Part shown: positions 44,425 through 52,776 of the stretch, piece after piece
How positions within the stretch are numbered: the first letter of the stretch is position 1
How the letters are laid out: each line of letters starts with the position of its first letter
Assembly (NCBI GenBank): GCA_963826795.1
Contig: CAWGYT010000008.1
Span: forward strand, 515,961-579,960
Direction: 5' to 3'
Origin: CAWGYT01 sp963826795
Lineage (GTDB): Bacteria > Planctomycetota > Planctomycetia > Pirellulales > Pirellulaceae
DNA: 64,000 bases
The notes under the pieces: generated by a model
Database searches by the model: none
What the model saw: the letters and a program-made list of their open reading frames with translations, nothing else
What the model was told of the DNA's origin: nothing
Position numbers and translations under genes: made by a program

Positions 44425-45303
44425 ATGAAACTTCTACGCCTTCCGTCAGGCAGCACGTGGCTTTGCCTGACATTCGGAACCTTACTTGCCGCGTGCGCGG
44501 CGACATACGCGGACGAAACATCCGACGCGAACGCGTCTTCTGAGAACGCGGCGCAACTCGAGCACTCAACCGCAGTCGAGAACCTTGTCGTGGACGACGC
44601 CGTGCGGACGTACCCGGTGGCGGACGAAGACGATGAAGACGACGAAGATGATGAGGCCAACGCCACCGAATCGGCACGTCCCCGTCGCGGCCCTTCGGAG
44701 CGAGGTCCGCGGGGCGGACAAGGACGTTTGGGACGCGGTGCAGGCGGGCCTCCCGGTCCGGGCCGCGGCCGATGGGCCGACGGTCCACCACGTCCGGGTA
44801 CACCAGCCGTCGACGATGATGATGATGATGATGATGATGATGAAGCGAAACGTGACGAGGCGAACGAAGACAGGCCGCGCCGTCGCGGGCGAGCGGGAGG
44901 TTTTGGCCCAGCCGGACGGGGACCCGAAGGACTGGGACCCGAAGGACGGGGACCCGAAGGACAGTGGGGTCCGGGTCGTGGGTTCGGACCTCCACCGGGA
45001 TCGGCATTTCGTGGCCCGGGCCAAGGCGCAGGGCCGCGAGCGGAAGGGCGACGCGGAGGCCCGCCCTGGGGTGACATGGCACGTCCGGGACGCGGAGGAC
45101 CCTCCGCAGGTCGTCGGGACGGAACAGGACGGGGCGGAGCAGCACGGGGCGAGGGCCAAGGCCCAGGACCCCGAGGTCCTCGCATGATGGACCGACCCGC
45201 TCCCCTGGAGGAACTCAAAGCCCTGCGGACGGAAGTCCGCGAACTACGCGAAGCGATTGAGGCGCTGACCAGCACGATTCGGGCCCATCACGAGGACGAC
45301 TAG
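44425..45303 (+). CDS. Secreted low-complexity Gly/Pro/Arg-rich acidic protein
   Basis: 292 aa from ATG 44425 (RBS aaggag 8 bp upstream). The signal peptide spans MKLLRLPSGSTWLCLTFGTL to about ATYA. The body is disordered: acidic DEDDEDDEDDE, an uninterrupted run of about ten aspartates encoded by a gat microsatellite (44813-44845), and long G-P-R-rich tracts with repeated GRGPEG / GPGRG motifs. The C-terminus is a short coiled-coil-like helix (EELKALRTEVRELREAIEAL). No known family. The mixed charge suggests polyanion or metal binding, which is inference. A strong terminator follows. Confidence 0.72.
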   Translation: MKLLRLPSGSTWLCLTFGTLLAACAATYADETSDANASSENAAQLEHSTAVENLVVDDAVRTYPVADEDDEDDEDDEANATESARPRRGPSERGPRGGQGRLGRGAGGPPGPGRGRWADGPPRPGTPAVDDDDDDDDDDEAKRDEANEDRPRRRGRAGGFGPAGRGPEGLGPEGRGPEGQWGPGRGFGPPPGSAFRGPGQGAGPRAEGRRGGPPWGDMARPGRGGPSAGRRDGTGRGGAARGEGQGPGPRGPRMMDRPAPLEELKALRTEVRELREAIEALTSTIRAHHEDD

Positions 45304-45387
45304 CACCCGATTCCGCGGTCGACCGGCAATGGCTCGGTGACCCGGCCTGCGTTTTCCAAGCGTCACGTTGTCCCGACGCGCCGCTCC

Positions 45388-45423
45388 GGGGGCCTCGCTC
45401 AGATCGAGGCCCCCCTTTTTTTT
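45388..45423 (+). terminator. Rho-independent terminator
   Basis: gggggcctcg-ctcagat-cgaggcccccc stem-loop followed by eight T, 85 bp after the stop of the low-complexity protein gene. A classical intrinsic terminator. Confidence 0.92.
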
Positions 45424-45573
45424 CGCGGCCCCTCCCCTTCGCCGCGTGCATCGTGAGGGTGCATCGTGCCGGCCTTGCTCACCCAATTGCGGCCGAGTAG
45501 AATACGGGGCTTTCCAGGAGCGGCGGCTCCTGAGCATCGGGGATCACGGGCGTTCGTCGTTAGGAATGGCACG

Positions 45574-45849
45574 ATGAAAAAAGATGTTCATCCAGAATAT
45601 TATGAGACCACGGTCACGTGTGGTTGTGGCAACAGCTTCCATACGCGTAGCACGCGCAAGGAGCTGAAGGTCGACATTTGCAACAACTGCCACCCGTTCT
45701 ATACGGGCAAGCTGAAGTACGTGGATACGGCGGGCCGGATCGAGAAATTCCAAACGAAGTTCGCCTCAGGCAGCTACGCAAGCCTGCAGAAGACCGCGAA
45801 GAAGAAGACCAAGTCTTCAGCGCGTTCTCGCCACGCATCTGATTCGTAG
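45574..45849 (+). CDS. rpmE: 50S ribosomal protein L31
   Basis: 91 aa from ATG 45574. MKKDVHPEYYETTVTCGCGN, TRSTRKELKVDICNNCHPFY and TGRKxxxxTAGR-type end (YVDTAGRIEKF) define bacterial L31. The zinc ligands are present (CGC at 16-18 and CNNC at 37-40), so this is the C+ type. The basic serine/lysine tail is longer than usual. Classic rpmE-prfA-prmC order follows. Confidence 0.96.
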   Translation: MKKDVHPEYYETTVTCGCGNSFHTRSTRKELKVDICNNCHPFYTGKLKYVDTAGRIEKFQTKFASGSYASLQKTAKKKTKSSARSRHASDS

Positions 45850-45875
45850 GCCGCCGCGATTTGCATCGGCGGCCT
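45848..45875 (+). terminator. GC-rich hairpin after rpmE
   Basis: AGGCCGCCG and CGGCGGCCT form a perfect 9-bp stem around a 10-nt loop starting at the rpmE stop codon. There is no real T-run, so it may be an attenuator or processing site rather than a full terminator. Confidence 0.5.
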
Positions 45876-45995
45876 CTCGTTTGCGGCCCTGCACGTCGCT
45901 CGGCGAACCCCGGCGGGAATCCCCGAAGCGACCCTGCCTCACGTCCCGCAGGGACCGCCTCTTCGTCTCGCTTTTTTGGCAGATCGGATGTCCTC

Positions 45996-47070
45996 ATGCG
46001 CAAGATGCTCGACGAGAAGTTGGCCCGTTTCGAGCTGCTCGAGAAGCAGCTCAGTGACCCCGCCGTGCTGTCGGACTCTCAGAAAATGGCGGCCATCGCC
46101 CGCGAACACGGTGGATTGGCTCGACTCGCCGCAAAATATCGCCGCTTCTTGGGGGTCAGCGACGAGATCGATAGTGCGCGTCAAATGGCCGAGGACGACG
46201 ATGCGGAAATCGCGGAACTGGCGGAGGCGGAACTGACGGAACTCAAGAAGCGGCGTGAAAAACTCTGGCAGGATCTGCTCGACCTGACGATCGGCGGCGA
46301 GGACGCGAATCGGACGCGATGCGTCATGGAAATCCGGTCGGGGACCGGCGGGGATGAAGCCGCGTTGTTTGCCGGCAACCTCTTTCAGATGTACAAGAAG
46401 CACGCCGAAGCCAAGGGGTGGAAGGTCGAGATCTTCGAGCACCAGTCCCACCGAGCTGGGTGGCTTCAAGGAGATTATCTTGGCCTTCGAGGGCGAAGGG
46501 GTCTATCGCGAACTGCAGTACGAGAGCGGCGGCCATCGCGTCCAACGGGTACCTGAAACCGAGGCCAAGGGGCGTATCCATACGTCGGCCGCGACGGTCG
46601 CGGTGATGCCCGAGCCCGAGGATGTCGACGTGAATCTGAAACCGGAGGATTACCGCATCGACAAGTTCAACGCCAGCGGACCCGGCGGGCAACACGTCAA
46701 CAAAACGGAATCGGCCATTCGGTTGACCCACCTGGAAACAGGGATCGTCGTGCAGTGCCAGGACGAGAAAAGCCAGCATAAGAATCTCGCCAAGGCACTC
46801 CGCGAATTAAAGGCCCGCGTCTACGATCGCAAACGACAGGAAGAAGATCAAAAACGCTCCGACCAACGGAAATCCCTGATCGGCTCGGGGGACCGCAGCC
46901 AGCGGATTCGAACGTACAACTTCCCCGAGAATCGAATCACCGACCATCGCATCAATTTCACGCTCTACAAGCTCGATCAAGTCACAGCGGGCCTGCTGCA
47001 GCCCGTCACGGATGCCTTGATCGATTACGATCGCCAACAGCTTCGAAGCTCCATGGGCCAACTCGATTAA
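45996..47070 (+). CDS. prfA: Peptide chain release factor 1 (frameshifted)
   Basis: About 358 aa when repaired; start ATG 45996 (MRKMLDEKLARFELLEKQLS). EIRSGTGGDEAALFAGNLFQ, then after FEH the frame breaks. Dropping one C at 46442-46443 (gagcaccagtccc) gives SPTELGGFKEIILAFEGEGV. HRVQRVPETEAKGRIHTSAA holds the P-x-T stop-codon-reading motif (PET), identifying RF1 rather than RF2. SGPGGQHVNKTESAIRLTHL contains the GGQ peptidyl-transfer motif. Span 3n+1. Because prfA is essential, the lesion is probably a sequence error. prmC, which methylates the GGQ glutamine, follows 16 bp later. Confidence 0.93.
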
Positions 47071-47086
47071 CCGCGGGGATGTACCG

Positions 47087-47998
47087 ATGACCGATGCCGA
47101 GACCTGGACGATCGGCCGGCTGCTCAGTTGGACCGCGAATTATCTCAAGCAGCACGGCGCCGACACGCCCCGTTTGGACGCCGAAGTGCTGCTGGCTCAC
47201 GCCCGCAGTTGTCCACGGATTGACCTCTATACCAGCTTCGACACGATTGCCGATGACGATCTGCGAAATCGTTTTCGAGGCCTCGTCCAACAGCGCGCCG
47301 CCGGAACACCCGTCGCGTACCTGGTCGGTCGTCGCGAATTCTATTCACGACAGTTCGAGGTCTCGCCGGCCGTCCTGATTCCGCGTCCCGAAACCGAGTT
47401 CGTGTTGATCGCCCTCCTCGATCTCGTCAAAACGCGGCCGACCGCCGCCACGCCTCTGAAAATCGTCGATGTGGGAACCGGAAGCGGCAACCTGGCGATT
47501 TGTGCGGCGCTGGAACTCGCCGCCGCGGAGATTTTGGCCCTCGACGTCAGTCCCGGGGCCCTGGAAATCGCCCGCCGCAACGCGCAACACCACGGCGTCG
47601 TCGATCGCATCGAGTTTCAGCAAAGCGACCTGTTCACCGAAGTCGCGGCATCGCGCCGATTCGATTACATCATCGCCAACCCGCCCTACATCGGGTTGGC
47701 GGAACAGGCATCGCTGCCTCCTGACGTCGTGGGGCACGAGCCGCACGAGGCACTCTTCGCCGGTGAGCAAGGCCTGGACGTGCTCGAACGGCTGATCGCC
47801 GCCGCCGCCGAACGGCTCGCGCCCGGCGGCTGGCTGCTCAGCGAATTCAGCCCTCCGCAAGCGGATGACCTGCGGCGTTTCGTCGCGCGCCACGCGCAGC
47901 TCACAACGCCCTCGTTCGCGGACGATCTGACCCGCCGCCCGCGCGTCCTGCGAACGCAGCGGCAAGGCATTGTCAGGAGTCGTGGCCTCGTCGGTTAA
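47087..47998 (+). CDS. prmC: Release factor glutamine N5-methyltransferase
   Basis: 303 aa. An N-terminal helical domain (RLLSWTANYLKQHGADTPRL) is followed by the SAM methyltransferase fold: RETEFVL-type entry PRPETEFVLIALLDLV, glycine-rich IVDVGTGSGNLAICAALELA, and the NPPY substrate motif IIANPPYIGLAEQA. It methylates the GGQ glutamine of release factors, consistent with its place directly after prfA. Confidence 0.95.
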   Translation: MTDAETWTIGRLLSWTANYLKQHGADTPRLDAEVLLAHARSCPRIDLYTSFDTIADDDLRNRFRGLVQQRAAGTPVAYLVGRREFYSRQFEVSPAVLIPRPETEFVLIALLDLVKTRPTAATPLKIVDVGTGSGNLAICAALELAAAEILALDVSPGALEIARRNAQHHGVVDRIEFQQSDLFTEVAASRRFDYIIANPPYIGLAEQASLPPDVVGHEPHEALFAGEQGLDVLERLIAAAAERLAPGGWLLSEFSPPQADDLRRFVARHAQLTTPSFADDLTRRPRVLRTQRQGIVRSRGLVG

Positions 47999-48036
47999 AA
48001 AAGCTTCCATGTTCGACTAACAAGAAGCGTCTTCTG

Positions 48037-48408
48037 GTGGAACCGGGCCACGCCGAACTCAGTGTCCGTCGCCAGTGCGATCGATTGGGACTGAACCGGT
48101 CGTCGTACCATTACGATCCGGCCGTGGAGTCCACGGAGAATCTTCGCCTGATGCGATTCATCGATGAACAATACCTGCGGACACCGTTTTTCGGTTCGCG
48201 TCAAACGGCGACCTGGCTGGGCCGCCACCGGGACGAACCGGTGAATCGCAAGCGCATGCAACGGTTGATGCGAACCATGAGAATCAAGGCCATTGACCCT
48301 CGACGACGGACGACGCTTCGCAACCTGGAACACCGTGTATTTCCGTATTTATTGCGAGATTTGGCGATCACGCGCAAGGATCAGACATGGAGTACCGACA
48401 TCACTTAG
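48037..48408 (+). pseudogene. IS3-family transposase (OrfB) fragment
   Basis: N-terminal part of an IS3/IS911-type OrfB: ELSVRRQCDRLGLNRSSYHY, RTPFFGSRQTATWLGRHRDE and VNRKRMQRLMRTMRIKAIDP match the HTH_21 region. The fragment stops at WSTDIT, where the catalytic DDE core should begin (the usual next residues are YI-P). No OrfA and no clear inverted repeats, so a dead remnant directly after prmC. Confidence 0.85.
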
Positions 48409-48436
48409 GAGCCGCGCAAAAACAACTTGAGCACTT

Positions 48437-48815
48437 TTACGTGTGAGGTGTGATCGAATAATTCCAATCGCCGTGGAACTTGGCAGGCTTGAGTTTCAGT
48501 TTGGCCAATTCGACGTCAGCGACTTTGATTCCGGTCTCGTAGCTGTTCTTATCGAGGGCCGCCTTTACTTTCAACCCAGCTCGCGTGGTTGTATTTGCGA
48601 TGGGATTCACGATGACCTCATGACTGACCAACGGCTTACCTCGCCAGTTTTGCGTGAAATGGCAAAACAACCGATGCTCAATCTTGTTCCACTTACTGGT
48701 ACCCGGCGGGAAGTGTCGGACATGCAGCTTCAGCCCGATGCCCACGCTCACCCAGCCCTGATTGTTCGCAATGTCGTAAACGCCGTAAGGAATGACCTTG
48801 CCCAGGTTCTTGTCT
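48437..48815 (-). pseudogene. ISAzo13-family transposase remnant with internal deletion
   Basis: The C-terminal region is recognisable: LGKVIPYGVYDIANNQGWVS, HVRHFPPGTSKWNKIEHRLF, WRGKPLVSHEVIVNPIANTT and FHGDWNYSITP. Between GWVSVGI and GLKLHVRHF (about 48735-48750) roughly 70 residues of the normal protein, including part of the catalytic core, are missing. The 5' end is cut at about 48815 by the tandem ends of the 152-bp element. Inactive. Confidence 0.85.
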
Positions 48816-48816
48816 T

Positions 48817-49043
48817 GACGACAAAACCAGACGACAAAACCAGACGACGACAAAACCAGACGACAAAACCAGAAGGTCTACATTCCATCTCCCGTCCGCG
48901 CCCGCCACGCCTCTGCCCACCCTTCGCGTGAAACTCACGCGGGACACGACAGGACGACATTCCTATTTCCCCACCCGAAGTCGCCAGCGGAAACTGTAGA
49001 CCGTCTGGGCTTGTTGGTCTGGGCTTGTTGCCTGGGCTTGTTG
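48817..49043. mobile_element. 152-bp TIR element, copy 1, with stacked terminal repeats
   Basis: Core 48863-49014 (152 bp) with ends related to ACAAACCCAGACGGTCTAC and its complement. On the left, several direct copies of the end sequence (gacgacaaaaccag) are stacked from 48817; on the right, cttgttggtctgggcttgtt-type copies run to about 49043. No protein encoded. It truncates the ISAzo13 transposase remnant. Confidence 0.8.
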
Positions 49044-49353
49044 CCTCCGCCGCTTTTGTTAATCTTTCGCAACCTGCGCAAGCTGCGCACTTCGACTCAG
49101 AATAGCCAAGTCCTCGGGGAATTGCGCGAGTTTGCCTCGGGTTGGAGTGCGCGGAGTTGATGCATCAACCGACGCAACTTACGGCGGGGGCCAACGTGCC
49201 GTTCGTGGCTTAGACTGGCGCAGATTCCGGGCGGAGATTGCCCTTCACGGCTCTGCCTCGGCGGAATAATTTGGGATACCAACTGCCATTCGCGTTGGTC
49301 GTCGATTAATATGGGAAGACATAAAATGAGTCCTAGAGCGAGGGGGAGTCGGC
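49044..49353. other. Intergenic region upstream of the VapBC-like pair
   Basis: About 310 bp without a convincing gene. AT-richer stretch near 49270-49325 (ttaatatgggaagacataaaatg) probably contains the promoter of the toxin-antitoxin operon. Confidence 0.35.
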
Positions 49354-49572
49354 ATGAGCTTAAGCATCGATCTCACGAGTGAAGAAGTGGCGCAAGTCAA
49401 AGAGATTACTCAAGTGCAAGACGATACGGCCGCCGTGACGAAGGCCGTGAGGGAGTATTTGCGGCTGAGTCGCCTTCGCGAGCTGAAGGCGATCTCAGGA
49501 AAAGTCGACTATGTCGACGATTCTTCTCAACTGGAGTCGCTGGAATTGGGCGAGGTCGAGCTTCCCAAGTAG
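49354..49572 (+). CDS. VapB-like antitoxin
   Basis: 72 aa from ATG 49354 (agcgagggggagt upstream). LSIDLTSEEVAQVKEITQVQ then AAVTKAVREYLRLSRLRELK is a ribbon-helix-helix-type DNA-binding domain of the VapB/DUF2191 kind; the C-terminal acidic segment would bind the toxin. It ends 10 bp before the PIN toxin start, the normal antitoxin-first order. Expected to neutralise VapC and repress the operon. Confidence 0.8.
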   Translation: MSLSIDLTSEEVAQVKEITQVQDDTAAVTKAVREYLRLSRLRELKAISGKVDYVDDSSQLESLELGEVELPK

Positions 49573-49582
49573 TGGCTAGTGG

Positions 49583-49987
49583 ATGGCGACGATGGAATAC
49601 TGGGTACTCGCCGACACGGTCATTTGGGCTTCGTTTTTCTCCAAGCCTGACTCGCCAGAGAAACGTGCCATCGATGATCTCATTGATGCCGACCGTTTGG
49701 TGTTGATCGGTCCAATTCTCGCCGAGGTGCTGCTCGGATTCCGTCGGAAGGCACAAGCCGACTGGGTCGCCTCGCGCCTTCGATCAGCCCACTTTTTCGA
49801 GGCGGCCTGGGACGATTGGAAGTCGGCGGCGGAAATCGGTCGAGAACTCGCAGCGAAGGGCCATGCGGTCCCGATCACCGACCTCGTCGTCGCGGCTATC
49901 GCCACGAGAACTGGCACCGCCGTCTACTCGACCGATCCGCACTTCGATCTCATACCCGAGTTGCGTCGATATCGACCGAGTCCCTAA
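49583..49987 (+). CDS. VapC-like PIN-domain toxin
   Basis: 134 aa from ATG 49583, with a second possible start at 49592 (MEYWVLADTVIW). PIN-domain acids are in place: Asp in LADTVIWASFF, Glu in ILAEVLLGFRR, Asp in ITDLVVAAIATRTG, and Asp in YSTDPHFDLIP. Such toxins cleave RNA with Mg2+. Pair with the upstream antitoxin; both appear intact, unlike the surrounding IS remnants. Confidence 0.87.
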   Translation: MATMEYWVLADTVIWASFFSKPDSPEKRAIDDLIDADRLVLIGPILAEVLLGFRRKAQADWVASRLRSAHFFEAAWDDWKSAAEIGRELAAKGHAVPITDLVVAAIATRTGTAVYSTDPHFDLIPELRRYRPSP

Positions 49988-50306
49988 CTCCCAAGATCGC
50001 ACCGATGGACTGACTTGAGTCGCCGTACGTGCACCACCTGCCAACCTTTCTAGCCCCCATCGACAATCCGACCTCAATTGCCCGCAGGTCTCGGTCTGTG
50101 CTGTACCAATTTGTGAATCACCAAACTGCCTATTAGTGCGAGTTGCGTCCCAGTGTGTTGGCGTCTGACAAGCTTCGGTCGGATCGGGCACAAATAACGG
50201 ATCTGTCTCGTCAGCAGCTTCGATACGCGGAATTTCGAGATTCGTTATCAGGACCGCCAGCTGCGTACGCAACCGAAGTTCTGCTCCAGCATTGTGTTAA
50301 GCGACG
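49988..50306. other. Intergenic region, no gene seen
   Basis: About 320 bp between the PIN toxin and copy 2 of the 152-bp element. Both strands lack a convincing reading frame. Confidence 0.3.
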
Positions 50307-50458
50307 ACAAACCCAGACGGTCTACATTCCATCTCCCGTCCGCGCCCGCCACGCCTCTGCCCAACCTTCGCGTGAAACTCACTCGGGACACGACAGGACG
50401 ACATTCCCATTTCCCCACCCGAAGTCGCCAGCGGAAACTGCAGACCGTCTGGGTTTGT
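50307..50458. mobile_element. 152-bp TIR element, copy 2
   Basis: Begins ACAAACCCAGACGGTCTAC and ends GCAGACCGTCTGGGTTTGT, a 19-bp terminal inverted repeat with one mismatch. Length 152 bp, identical to the other two copies. The interior is non-coding on inspection. The TPR-kinase tail begins directly after its right end. Confidence 0.88.
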
Positions 50459-50469
50459 TCATTGTCCGA

Positions 50470-50849
50470 GCCTGGAACTTCGCGACCCTCGCCGGGCGGT
50501 GGAGCTTGCTCAACGCGTGAAGTCCGCCTCCGATGGACTGTTATGGCGCTACCTTGCCCTCGCTCAGTACCGATCAAAAGCCTGGGCGGACGCCAAAACA
50601 TCAATCGACCGTTCGATGGAGCTACGTGCGGGAGGGGATCCGTTGGACTGGATGCTGGTGGCGATGATTCAATGGCAGTTGGGTCAGCGGGCGGCTGCCG
50701 AGGCGTCGTATGCGCGCGCAGAAACGGCAATTTCAAAGGGCAGCCCGATTCTCTATCTCGACATCGGCGCCCTAGGGTTCCGGCGGCTCCACGCCGAAGC
50801 AGCCGAATTGTTGGGCCAAGTTTCAGGACACTCGGCGATCGAGCAGTGA
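50470..50849 (+). pseudogene. C-terminal TPR tail of a larger protein (probably Ser/Thr kinase-TPR type)
   Basis: The frame opens at the edge of the 152-bp element and reads LELRDPRRAVELAQRVKSAS, LLWRYLALAQYRSKAW, SMELRAGGDPLDWMLVAMIQ and WQLGQRAAAEASYARAE. This is the conserved TPR tail seen at the C-termini of planctomycete serine/threonine kinases and other signalling proteins. No kinase part is present upstream; it is cut by the element or by an assembly join. ATG-type starts inside it are unlikely to be used. Confidence 0.72.
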
Positions 50850-51131
50850 TCTCTCCTTTTCTTTGAGATTCTGCGGACCAGCGCACGTTTTTCCTTGGGT
50901 ACCCCGTCTTGGAATCTCGCACTGAACAATAGACAGGCAAGTAGGTCACGTTTCGCGTGACGCCCTGAATTGCCGGTTCGCAAACGATGCATGGTCCAGC
51001 CTTAGCCTGCGCCGGTTGAATATCGGCGGGCAAACGAGATATGGCAGTGGACATCGGATTGCATCGTGCGAAGCATGACCTACTTCTCTCGAAGCGTTCG
51101 TGTGGTTCCTCTCAATAACTCAAGGAGCTAG
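50850..51131. other. Leader region of the next PEP-CTERM gene
   Basis: About 280 bp, probably holding the promoter. ctcaaggagctag supplies a good RBS (aaggag) just before ATG 51132. Otherwise nothing seen. Confidence 0.35.
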
Positions 51132-52256
51132 ATGATGAAGACGAGACACAGCACTTCGGCTGTGATTTGGCGCATTGCTGCTGGTGTCTGGCTCGCGTCA
51201 TGCCTGTTCGGCACGGTCCAAGCCAGCGAAAGTTTTTACGATGACTTCACGAATTCTAGTGTAACCGATGCTGGGCGAAGCCCCGTCACATGGAGAAGGC
51301 TTGGGGGAGTTCTGACGATCGAAAACGATGGTCTCAACGTCCGGGGCACGGGATTGAGTTCTGCTGCCGTGAAAAACTTTAGCGCGAAAGATGTTGCGAT
51401 CGAGACGCAGTTTCGGATTCTGCAAGGCACCGACGCAGGGATCGTCGTGAGGCTGGATACGGATGTTCCAAACTGGGTTTGCGACTTTGCCGATTTCGCT
51501 CAATCGTCCACCAACGTCGCTCTCTTCCGCTGTGGCGTGATAGCCCTCAGCCCGTCTGCTAGGATCGATGTTGACCCGTCGGAGCAGGATGTTGCGATGC
51601 GTCTGCAGGTTGTGCGCGACGAATTGAGTCTTTGGGCCTGGCCCGCTGACACGACAAGGCCGGATGAGCCGCTTGTCACGGCCCCAGCGACTCAAGACCT
51701 CCTCGACGGTACCGTGGCCCTCTATGTCAACAACAACGACAACCGGGGTCCAAGTGAGGCGATTTTTCGCTATTTCAATGCCGTGGTTATCCCGTTCGGC
51801 GACTTCGACGCCAGCGGGCTCCTCGACCAAGCGGACATCAACCTGCTGGCTGGCGAAATTGCCGCGAACACGCATGACTCCGGCTTTGATTTAAACTCGG
51901 ACCTGTTGGTCGACGGGGAGGATCTTCGGATCTGGGTCAAGGATTTGAAGACAACCTGGTTCGGCGACGCCAATCTCGACGGGGAATTCAATTCGACCGA
52001 TCTCGTTGATGTGTCGCAGAAAGGCAAGTATGAAATCAATGTCGACGCAGGCTGGGAGGACGGCGACTGGAACGCTGACGCCAAATTCACCAGTGCAGAT
52101 CTCATAGTCGCCCTAGCCGACGGCGGCTACGAACAGGGACTGCGGACGGCCGTAGCTGCAGTGCCGGAGCCAACGTCAGTTACCGTGTTCAGCATGGTTC
52201 TAGTACTGATGGCCACATTGAGGTTGTCTCGAAAACCCGCCGGTACGTACTCTTGA
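51132..52256 (+). CDS. Secreted protein with dockerin-like repeats and PEP-CTERM tail
   Basis: 374 aa from ATG 51132. A signal peptide (VIWRIAAGVWLASCLFGTVQ, cleavage after QAS) is followed by a ~190-residue beta-rich domain beginning SFYDDFTNSSVTDAGRSPVT, reminiscent of concanavalin-like DUF1080/LamG sheets but not assignable. Dockerin-like EF-hands follow (GDFDASGLLDQADINLL, GDANLDGEFNSTDLVDV, GDWNADAKFTSADLIVAL), then VPEPTSVTVFSMVLVLMA-RLSRK. A family member isolated inside the mobile zone; its C-terminal half matches those at 7-14 kb. Confidence 0.83.
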   Translation: MMKTRHSTSAVIWRIAAGVWLASCLFGTVQASESFYDDFTNSSVTDAGRSPVTWRRLGGVLTIENDGLNVRGTGLSSAAVKNFSAKDVAIETQFRILQGTDAGIVVRLDTDVPNWVCDFADFAQSSTNVALFRCGVIALSPSARIDVDPSEQDVAMRLQVVRDELSLWAWPADTTRPDEPLVTAPATQDLLDGTVALYVNNNDNRGPSEAIFRYFNAVVIPFGDFDASGLLDQADINLLAGEIAANTHDSGFDLNSDLLVDGEDLRIWVKDLKTTWFGDANLDGEFNSTDLVDVSQKGKYEINVDAGWEDGDWNADAKFTSADLIVALADGGYEQGLRTAVAAVPEPTSVTVFSMVLVLMATLRLSRKPAGTYS

Positions 52257-52776
52257 TTTTCGGTTTCCTTCGTCAAACGACCGTCGTGGGACATTCAAGT
52301 GTCTTGTCGGAGCAGCGTGCCAGAACCGATCCGCCGATCGTTGCTCAGGATGTCTGATCCGTGCCGTCTGCTCGGTGGGTGCGAGGTTCGGACAGTTGAT
52401 GAGGGGGGTTCGTCATATCAAAAGACGGAAGTGGCGACTTTCTCTAGCCTTCGGCCTCTGCCCAACCGAAAAACGGCGCCCGCCGCGGTGGGCGGCAATG
52501 CCAAGTGCCACCTAGGCGCCGTCGGCTGCCATGCGGAGTGAATTCATCCCGTCAAACGACCGCGACGAATGACCCGCTAGAGGGTCCGGAAGGTCAACGT
52601 GTGGGTCGCGGTCGCAGCCCGGCCAGAGTGGAGCCGGCGAAGCTCGGAGAAACGAACGTTTTCAAGCCACCCGTAGGCGGTCAGGATTCCGTGAAATCTA
52701 ACGTTTTTTTAACATTTGCGAAATTGCGCGGTGCGATGATGGGTTTCTTCGTGACTATGACTTTAGGAGTCGCACC
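52257..52776. other. Intergenic region upstream of the sigma factor
   Basis: 520 bp, no gene supported. The AT-rich run near 52695-52725 (taacgtttttttaacatttg) may be a promoter or a terminator tail. A short ATG-preceding gactttaggagtcgcacc (52762-52776) is a good RBS for the sigma factor. Confidence 0.4.

Noticed and set aside
44268..45275. Minus-strand frame opposite the low-complexity gene
   Set aside because: Produced by the biased composition (Pro/Arg/Ser complement of Gly/Pro/Arg); the plus strand has an RBS, signal peptide and terminator.
45996..47070. Programmed frameshift in a release factor gene
   Set aside because: Programmed shifting is known for prfB near codon 26 with an in-frame UGA. 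Here the gene has the RF1 P-x-T motif, the break is near codon 149, and there is no adjacent stop or slippery site, so a one-base insertion error is simpler.
48443..48931. Plus-strand frame across the ISAzo13 remnant and element
   Set aside because: Antisense of the transposase remnant and continuing into non-coding element DNA.
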